NCBI GenBank assembly: GCA_900315315.1
Contig: OMYT01000020.1
Coordinates: 1 to 64,000 of the forward strand
From: an uncultured Eubacteriales bacterium
GTDB taxonomy: Bacteria; Bacillota; Clostridia; Christensenellales; Aristaeellaceae
Length of the DNA stretch: 64,000 bases
Direction of reading: 5' to 3'
Shown: positions 59,453 through 64,000 of the stretch, piece by piece
How the letters are laid out: each line of letters starts with the position of its first letter
Numbering within the stretch: position 1 is the first letter of the stretch
The notes under the pieces: generated by a model
What the model was told of the DNA's origin: nothing
The model's input: the letters and a program-made list of their open reading frames with translations, nothing else
Databases searched by the model: none
Made by a program: the position numbers and the translations under genes

Positions 59453-60871
59453 TTATCTCAGCGTCGCGGCGTGCATGATCTTTTCCTGCGTCGCTTCGGC
59501 AATATCAATCTCCGCGGTCTTCCGGCCTTCGCACATGACGATGATCCGGTCGGACATGCGCAGGATCTCCGGCATTTCCGAGGAAATCATGATGATTGAT
59601 TTGCCCTCCGCCGCCAGCTCGTTCATCAGGTGATAAATCTCCGACTTTGCGCCGACGTCGATACCGCGGGTAGGCTCGTCAAAGATCAGGATGTCGCAGT
59701 CTTTCACCAGCCACTTGGCCACGACCACCTTCTGCTGGTTGCCGCCGGAAAGGTTCACCACCAGCTGGTCGATGCCCGGTGTCTTGGTCTTCAGCCGGTC
59801 CACATACTTCTGCGTGATATCGGCTTCCTTCTTCTTGTCAATGAAGATGCCTTTGACATAATTCTTCAGGCAGGCCAGCGTGGAGTTTTCGGCGATATTC
59901 TTGCCCACCACGATTCCATACCGTTTCCGGTCTTCGGACAGGTAGCCGATACCGTGCGCCACCGCGTCTTTCGGACTGTGGATTTCCACCTTTTCTCCGT
60001 TGATATAAACGTCACCGGAATCCTTCGGATCCGCGCCGAACAGGGCCCTGGCTGTCTCTGTACGCCCGGCGCCCATCAACCCGGAAAAGCCCAGGATTTC
60101 ACCCTTATGCAGTTCGAAGGAGACGTCCTTCACCATCTTGCCGGCGTTCAGGTGCTCCACCTTCAGCACCACCGGCGCGTCCGACGCGACCATGGAATGG
60201 GTCTTCGGCGTTTCGTAAATCACACGGCCGACCATCATGTTGATGATGTCGTCCTTTGTACATTCCTCGGTGATGTGGGAAATGTATACGATGCCCAGCT
60301 GCTTCGCCCGCAGATCCCGGATGATCTTGAACAGCTCGTCGATCTCCGTCTCCGTCAGCGCGGCGGAAGGCTCGTCAAAGATGATGACCTTCGCTTCATG
60401 GCTGATGGCCTTGGCGATCTCACACATCTGCTGTTTGCCGACGGTGAGGTTGCCCATCTTCTCGGCAGGGTTGATGTTGATGCCCAGCTGGTCGAAAAGT
60501 TTCTTCGCTTCTTCGTTCATGCGGGCGTCGTCAATCAGGAAGCCCTTTTTGAACTCCCGGCCGATAAAGATGTTCTGGGCAACGGTCAGATGGTTCATCA
60601 TGTTCAGTTCCTGGTGAACGATGACGATACCGGCTTCCTGCGCCTCCCGGGGGTTATGGAATTCGACTTCCTTTCCTTCATAGGTGATGGTCCCTTCATC
60701 TTTGGTATAGATGCCGGTCAGCACCTTCATCAGGGTGGATTTGCCCGCGCCGTTCTCTCCCATCAGCGCGTGTACTTCTCCCTTGCGCACCTCCAGATCC
60801 ACATGATCCAGTGCATGTACGCCGGGGAAGGACTTGTCGATCCCCTTCATTGTCAGAATTACTTCGCCCAA
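59453..60871 (-). CDS. sugar ABC transporter ATPase, RbsA type
   Basis: A 472-residue protein with two ATPase domains. Site 1: Walker A GENGAGKST, Walker B VIIFDEPSA. Site 2: GLMGAGRTE in place of the first, LSGGNQQKV and ILIFDEPTRG. It powers the two RbsC-type permeases. The start is the TTG at 60871, with GGAGG 7 nt upstream. It is 12 bp from the permease and 42 bp behind the unknown gene, so the set forms one operon. Confidence 0.9.
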   Translation of the reverse strand: MGEVILTMKGIDKSFPGVHALDHVDLEVRKGEVHALMGENGAGKSTLMKVLTGIYTKDEGTITYEGKEVEFHNPREAQEAGIVIVHQELNMMNHLTVAQNIFIGREFKKGFLIDDARMNEEAKKLFDQLGININPAEKMGNLTVGKQQMCEIAKAISHEAKVIIFDEPSAALTETEIDELFKIIRDLRAKQLGIVYISHITEECTKDDIINMMVGRVIYETPKTHSMVASDAPVVLKVEHLNAGKMVKDVSFELHKGEILGFSGLMGAGRTETARALFGADPKDSGDVYINGEKVEIHSPKDAVAHGIGYLSEDRKRYGIVVGKNIAENSTLACLKNYVKGIFIDKKKEADITQKYVDRLKTKTPGIDQLVVNLSGGNQQKVVVAKWLVKDCDILIFDEPTRGIDVGAKSEIYHLMNELAAEGKSIIMISSEMPEILRMSDRIIVMCEGRKTAEIDIAEATQEKIMHAATLR

Positions 60872-60913
60872 GACACTTCCTCCATTCCCTTTACAGATTC
60901 ATTGATTCATTTC

Positions 60914-61447
60914 TTATGACATCCTGCTGCAGTAATCCCGGAATGCGTCTCCGGCCCAGCCTCCGGTAGCGGCAAAGGCGTCGAACACCCCGCGGTTCCA
61001 TTCCTTCATCTCATTCTGCAGCCCGGTCCGCCCGGCCAGCCCTTCCGACATCTGCCAGGCATCCCGGCACATACGCTCTTTCCGGTTGTCCTCTCCCGAG
61101 GACATCAGCCCGAACAGCCTCCGGTTGTATCCGGAACTCTCGCAGGTCTTGAAATACCTGGCCGCCGCGTTGCGGATCTCCTGATACAGTGCTTCCCGGC
61201 CGGCTTCCCCGAATTCCACCGCCCGGTCAAACCCCAGATCCTTCATCGCGGTCAGAACCTCTTTTCGGGCGCCGTTTTTGAATACGCGGGCGGATTTGCA
61301 CAGCTGTAGGAAATTCACGCACATGAAAAGCATGTAATCCACCTCGTGCGCCGGATCCCGCGGATCCGTATGCCGCTTTTGAAACAGCAGCCGCCGGTAT
61401 TCATTGGCGCCGTCATCCGGTTCCTCCGCGCAGCATGCTTCAAACAT
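60914..61447 (-). CDS. conserved-looking unknown protein at the head of the importer operon, N-terminus possibly frameshifted
   Basis: An ORF of 177 residues, mostly helical and rich in charged residues (Arg, Glu), with several Cys; I do not recognise it. No membrane segment or signal peptide. It has no ribosome-binding site at its ATG (GGGAG directly abuts it). The in-frame sequence before it (WTEYYQETEPRRRRE) looks like real coding sequence and stays open to TGA at 61505, while an ATG at 61547 in another frame could begin the protein. A one-base change near 61480-61495 would join them. The upstream promoter fits a start near 61547. Confidence 0.55.
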   Translation of the reverse strand: MFEACCAEEPDDGANEYRRLLFQKRHTDPRDPAHEVDYMLFMCVNFLQLCKSARVFKNGARKEVLTAMKDLGFDRAVEFGEAGREALYQEIRNAAARYFKTCESSGYNRRLFGLMSSGEDNRKERMCRDAWQMSEGLAGRTGLQNEMKEWNRGVFDAFAATGGWAGDAFRDYCSRMS

Positions 61448-61557
61448 CTCCCGTCTGCGGCGGGGCTCCGTTTCCTGGTAATATTCTGTCCAGCCCGTGG
61501 CTCCTCACTCCCCCCGCGACCCGGTCTGTACGGTTTTTTGCGAACATTTTCAGCCGG

Positions 61558-61586
61558 ATTGTATCATATAGCAGAAAAACCGTCAA
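61558..61586 (-). promoter_or_regulatory. promoter of the second importer operon
   Basis: TTGACG (61581-61586), 17-bp spacer, TACAAT (61558-61563). The operator-like CGAATCGTTTCGC at about 61608-61620 lies 22 bp upstream. Confidence 0.7.
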
Positions 61587-61713
61587 TCATCTTTCAAGTC
61601 ATTCAATCGAATCGTTTCGCTTTTTGGATTCTACCGCAATGTTCCCTTTTTTGTCAAGAAAAATTGTCCTCTCCGGATAAACATTTCCCAGTCTGTGCAT
61701 TTATGTGCAAGCC

Positions 61714-61768
61714 TTGTATTTTGGAGAAATTTATGATATCATTCACAAAACCGAAACGTTACTGTTGA
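61714..61768 (+). promoter_or_regulatory. promoter of the PfkB kinase with GAAACGTTAC operator
   Basis: TTGTAT (61714-61719), 17-bp spacer, TATCAT (61737-61742), then GAAACGTTAC (from 61753), the same core as before the binding protein at 57.3 kb. Confidence 0.6.
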
Positions 61769-61787
61769 AACAGGGAGGCTTGTCCGG

Positions 61788-62720
61788 ATGATCCTGACTG
61801 TCACACTCAATACATCGATCGATAAACTTTACCTGATGACCGGGATTAAACCCGAAACGGTCATGCGGGTGAAGGAAGTGCATAACACGGCCGGCGGCAA
61901 AGGCCTGAACGTCAGCCGCGTTGCCGGAAAGCTCGGGGAAGAAATTACCGCCACCGGCTTTGTCGGCGGTTTCAACGGCAAATACCTGGAATCCCTGGTG
62001 GATAATCCCCTTGTCCGCTGTGCCTTTACCCATGTGGACGCGGAAACCCGCTCCTGCATCAACTGCTGGGACCTGTCCGACGGGAAATCCACCGAATACC
62101 TGGAGCCCGGCGCCCCGGTCACAGGTGAAGACGTGGCCCGCTTCCTGGCGGACTTTAACCGGGAGCTTGCCGGGGCCGACGTGGTCACCATCAGCGGAAG
62201 CATTCCCGAAGGCGCACCGGATGAGATATACAATGATCTGATCCGCAGTTGCCGGAAAGCCGGGGTGCCTGTTCTCGTCGACACCAGCGGAAACCGGCTG
62301 ATCTCCGCCGTGAAGGAGAAACCTTCCTTTATTAAACCGAATGAGGATGAAATCGCCCAGCTGACCGGCCGTTCTTTCTCAGGCCGGGAGGAAGCTGTCC
62401 GTGCACTGATAGAACTGCATGAAAGCGGCATTCCCTATGTCGTGCTTTCCCTGGGGGCGGAAGGCGCTCTCCTCGCCTGTGACATGGGCGTCTTCCACGG
62501 CAAACCGCCGAAGATCACCCCGCGGAATACCGTCGGCTGCGGAGACAGCATGGTGGCCGGCTTTGCGGTCGGCTTTGCGCGCCATCTCTCCATGGCCGAA
62601 ACCTTCCGCATGGCCCTGGCCGTTTCCGCTGCGAGCGCCCTCAGCCTCTTCACCGGCGACTTCGATCCGGCCGATTATGACCGCCTCTATCCAGAAGTTT
62701 CCATCGATAAAGTATATTAA
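61788..62720 (+). CDS. PfkB-family 1-phosphofructokinase / tagatose-6-phosphate kinase-like enzyme
   Basis: A 310-residue PfkB kinase of the FruK/LacC branch. It has TLNTSIDKLY at the N-terminus, NTAGGKGLNVSRVAGKLG, FIKPNEDEI, and the catalytic motif NTVGCGDSMVAGF with Asp as base. Such enzymes phosphorylate ketohexose phosphates to 1,6-bisphosphates. Together with the GatY/FBA-type aldolase at 55.2 kb it would end the hexose route. The operator GAAACGTTAC is shared with the importer operon promoter. The start follows GGGAGG. Confidence 0.88.
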   Translation: MILTVTLNTSIDKLYLMTGIKPETVMRVKEVHNTAGGKGLNVSRVAGKLGEEITATGFVGGFNGKYLESLVDNPLVRCAFTHVDAETRSCINCWDLSDGKSTEYLEPGAPVTGEDVARFLADFNRELAGADVVTISGSIPEGAPDEIYNDLIRSCRKAGVPVLVDTSGNRLISAVKEKPSFIKPNEDEIAQLTGRSFSGREEAVRALIELHESGIPYVVLSLGAEGALLACDMGVFHGKPPKITPRNTVGCGDSMVAGFAVGFARHLSMAETFRMALAVSAASALSLFTGDFDPADYDRLYPEVSIDKVY

Positions 62721-62760
62721 TCCGCCTAAATTTATCCTTTTATCATCATACAATTCATGA

Positions 62761-62766
62761 TATAAT
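62761..62766 (+). promoter_or_regulatory. extended -10 promoter element before the EAL protein
   Basis: TGA-TATAAT, with a -35 region that is not clear. Confidence 0.5.
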
Positions 62767-62811
62767 AGAATATAGCCTACAGCTACTACAGCCAAACAGG
62801 AGAATCGTTCT

Positions 62812-64000
62812 ATGTATCAGTTTTCCGACGAATCCCGAAAAGCCTACGAATCGATGACCGTTCCGCTCGTCATTCATCAGTTCGAGAATGAAAAGGTCGT
62901 CCCCCTCCTGGTGTCTGACGGGTTCTGTCATCTGACCGGGCTGAGCCGTCAGAGAGCCCTTGAAATGATGGGCGCCAGCACTTATTCCCGGGTTCATCCG
63001 GACGATGCGGGCAAGGTTGCCAAAGTCAGCGACGATTTTGCCCATCACCGCGGCAATTACGATCAGCTGATCCGCTGCCGTCATGAAGACGGGTACCATC
63101 TGCTCCATGTGGTCGGTTACTGGCAGACCATGCCGGACGGGACAGAGCTGGCTTTCCTGACCTATACGGATGTTTCCGCGTCAAAAAAAGTGATTGAGGA
63201 CAGTGCTCTGAAGTACCTGCTTTACCAGCAGGATCAGTTCTACAAAGATCCGCTGACCGGCCTGCCGAACATCAACTATATGCATGAGTTTGCTGACGAA
63301 CGGGTCAGCGTGATCCGCGCGGATGGAAAAACCCCTGTCCTGATCTATTCAGACGTTGTTTCCATGCAGTTCTACAACAACCAGTATGGTTTGACTGAGG
63401 GGGATGAACTCATCCTGCTCATCGCGAGCAAGCTCCAGAAGTACTTCCCGGATGCGCTGATTGCCCGCGGTGCGGATGATCATTTTGTACTTCTGGATGC
63501 CTATGTTGACGAAGCAGATCTGGCGCAACGGCTGATCGCCGTCAATAATGAAGTCAGGGAGGAAGCCTACGGCAACACCTCCGGCATCCAGGCCGGCGTC
63601 TGCGTCTTTAATCAGAATACCCAGTGCAATGACGCCGTCGACCATGCCAAAAACGCTCTCAAGCGCATCGGCAGCGACCTGAATACCATCTATAAGCTTT
63701 ATTCCCAGATGGCGGACGAGCATTACTGGGGAGAACGCTATATCGTTCAGAATCTGGACCTGGCTCTGCAGGAAGGCTGGATCAAAGTCTTCTATCAGGG
63801 CATTGGCCGGGTAAAAACCGACCGGACCGCCTGTTTCGAAGCCCTGGCCCGCTGGAACGATCCGAACCGCGGGACCATCTCTCCGGGTGAGTTCATCCCC
63901 GTGCTCGAAAAATATCATCTCCTTTATAAACTGGATCTATATATGGTGGAGCAGGTCTGCAGGGAAATTCCGCTCCGCGCGGAAGCCGGCCTCCCCCTGC
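62812..64000 (+). CDS. PAS / degenerate GGDEF / EAL signalling protein (partial, runs off the end)
   Basis: The frame opens at 62812 after CAGGAGA and continues to the window end (396 codons). An N-terminal PAS-like region (about 1-125) leads into a GGDEF-like domain (DPLTGLPN), where the signature is ARGADDHF instead of GGDEF, so it is probably not a cyclase. The EAL domain starts near residue 320, with FEALARW and GEFIPVLEKY, but its later metal ligands lie outside the window. It would hydrolyse or sense c-di-GMP. No link to the sugar genes is seen. Confidence 0.85.
   Translation, partial: MYQFSDESRKAYESMTVPLVIHQFENEKVVPLLVSDGFCHLTGLSRQRALEMMGASTYSRVHPDDAGKVAKVSDDFAHHRGNYDQLIRCRHEDGYHLLHVVGYWQTMPDGTELAFLTYTDVSASKKVIEDSALKYLLYQQDQFYKDPLTGLPNINYMHEFADERVSVIRADGKTPVLIYSDVVSMQFYNNQYGLTEGDELILLIASKLQKYFPDALIARGADDHFVLLDAYVDEADLAQRLIAVNNEVREEAYGNTSGIQAGVCVFNQNTQCNDAVDHAKNALKRIGSDLNTIYKLYSQMADEHYWGERYIVQNLDLALQEGWIKVFYQGIGRVKTDRTACFEALARWNDPNRGTISPGEFIPVLEKYHLLYKLDLYMVEQVCREIPLRAEAGLPL

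Noticed and set aside
1-64000. tRNA, rRNA or prophage genes
   Set aside because: I looked for tRNA-like cloverleaf and CCA-type ends, rRNA signatures and phage structural genes and saw none, though a covariance search was not possible.

Overview
The window looks like a moderately GC-rich (mid-to-high 50s percent by eye) chromosome segment from an anaerobic, carbohydrate-fermenting member of the Clostridia (Bacillota), probably a gut or rumen lineage. The reasons are strong AGGAGG ribosome-binding sites, sigma-A type promoters, a YesM/YesN two-component pair, a YesL (DUF624) protein, many ABC sugar importers with no PTS, and several LacI and AraC regulators. The assignment to a narrower taxon is a guess. 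No rRNA, tRNA, CRISPR array or phage module was seen.

Region 1 (about 1-6.4 kb): a possible right end of an IS200/IS605-type (TnpB) element, an alpha/beta hydrolase, a class 3 lipase, and a deoxyhexose module made of L-fucose isomerase plus rhamnulokinase-type and rhamnulose-1-phosphate aldolase-type enzymes. Region 2 (6.4-28.2 kb): an alpha-galactoside / alpha-glycoside utilisation region with two GH36 enzymes, a GH31 and a GH4 enzyme, two complete MalFG-type permease sets with solute-binding proteins, a YesMN pair, a LacI repressor, an AraC regulator, a YesL protein and an unknown membrane protein. A perfect GAAACGTTTC palindrome lies in front of three of the transcription units. Region 3 (28.5-30.6 kb): an MsmK/UgpC-type ATPase that probably energises both importers, preceded by a 37-codon leader ORF, and a YitT/YczE-type membrane protein.

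Region 4 (30.6-50.6 kb) is the most interesting part: an 18-gene minus-strand operon that encodes a bacterial microcompartment (two BMC-H and four BMC-P shell proteins) together with a MtnK-type sugar kinase, a MtnA-type aldose-1-phosphate isomerase, a class II aldolase with a C-terminal encapsulation peptide, a CoA-acylating aldehyde dehydrogenase with an N-terminal encapsulation peptide, a PduL phosphotransacylase, DhaK/DhaL, a FucU mutarotase, a CoA-transferase-like pair and a flavoprotein disulfide reductase. A RbsBAC-type importer is transcribed divergently from the same intergenic region. Read together, the genes suggest: import of an aldopentose-like sugar, phosphorylation at C1, isomerisation to a ketose-1-phosphate, aldol cleavage to DHAP plus a short aldehyde inside the shell, then aldehyde to acyl-CoA to acyl-phosphate, with an iron alcohol dehydrogenase recycling NADH. 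5-Deoxyribose (giving acetaldehyde) is the best guess for the substrate; ribose or another aldose is possible.

Region 5 (50.8-62.7 kb): a second sugar or polyol module with a FucU paralogue, aldo-keto reductase, GatD-like dehydrogenase, FGGY kinase, GatY/FBA-type aldolase, a second RbsB/C/C/A importer and a LacC/FruK-type kinase, consistent with a PTS-independent route ending in tagatose- or fructose-1,6-bisphosphate cleavage. Its promoters carry AGCGAA...TTCGCT or GAAACGTTAC operators. The window ends inside a PAS/degenerate GGDEF/EAL protein.

Across the window there is a family of small structured elements, all in one orientation, that sit at or over the stop codon of minus-strand genes. 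They have a constant loop, covarying stems and a possible pseudoknot, and two copies carry a large internal extension. Simple tandem repeats (AGAGTGA/AGAGTGG and AATTCTGA types) also lie at gene ends and even inside the histidine kinase.
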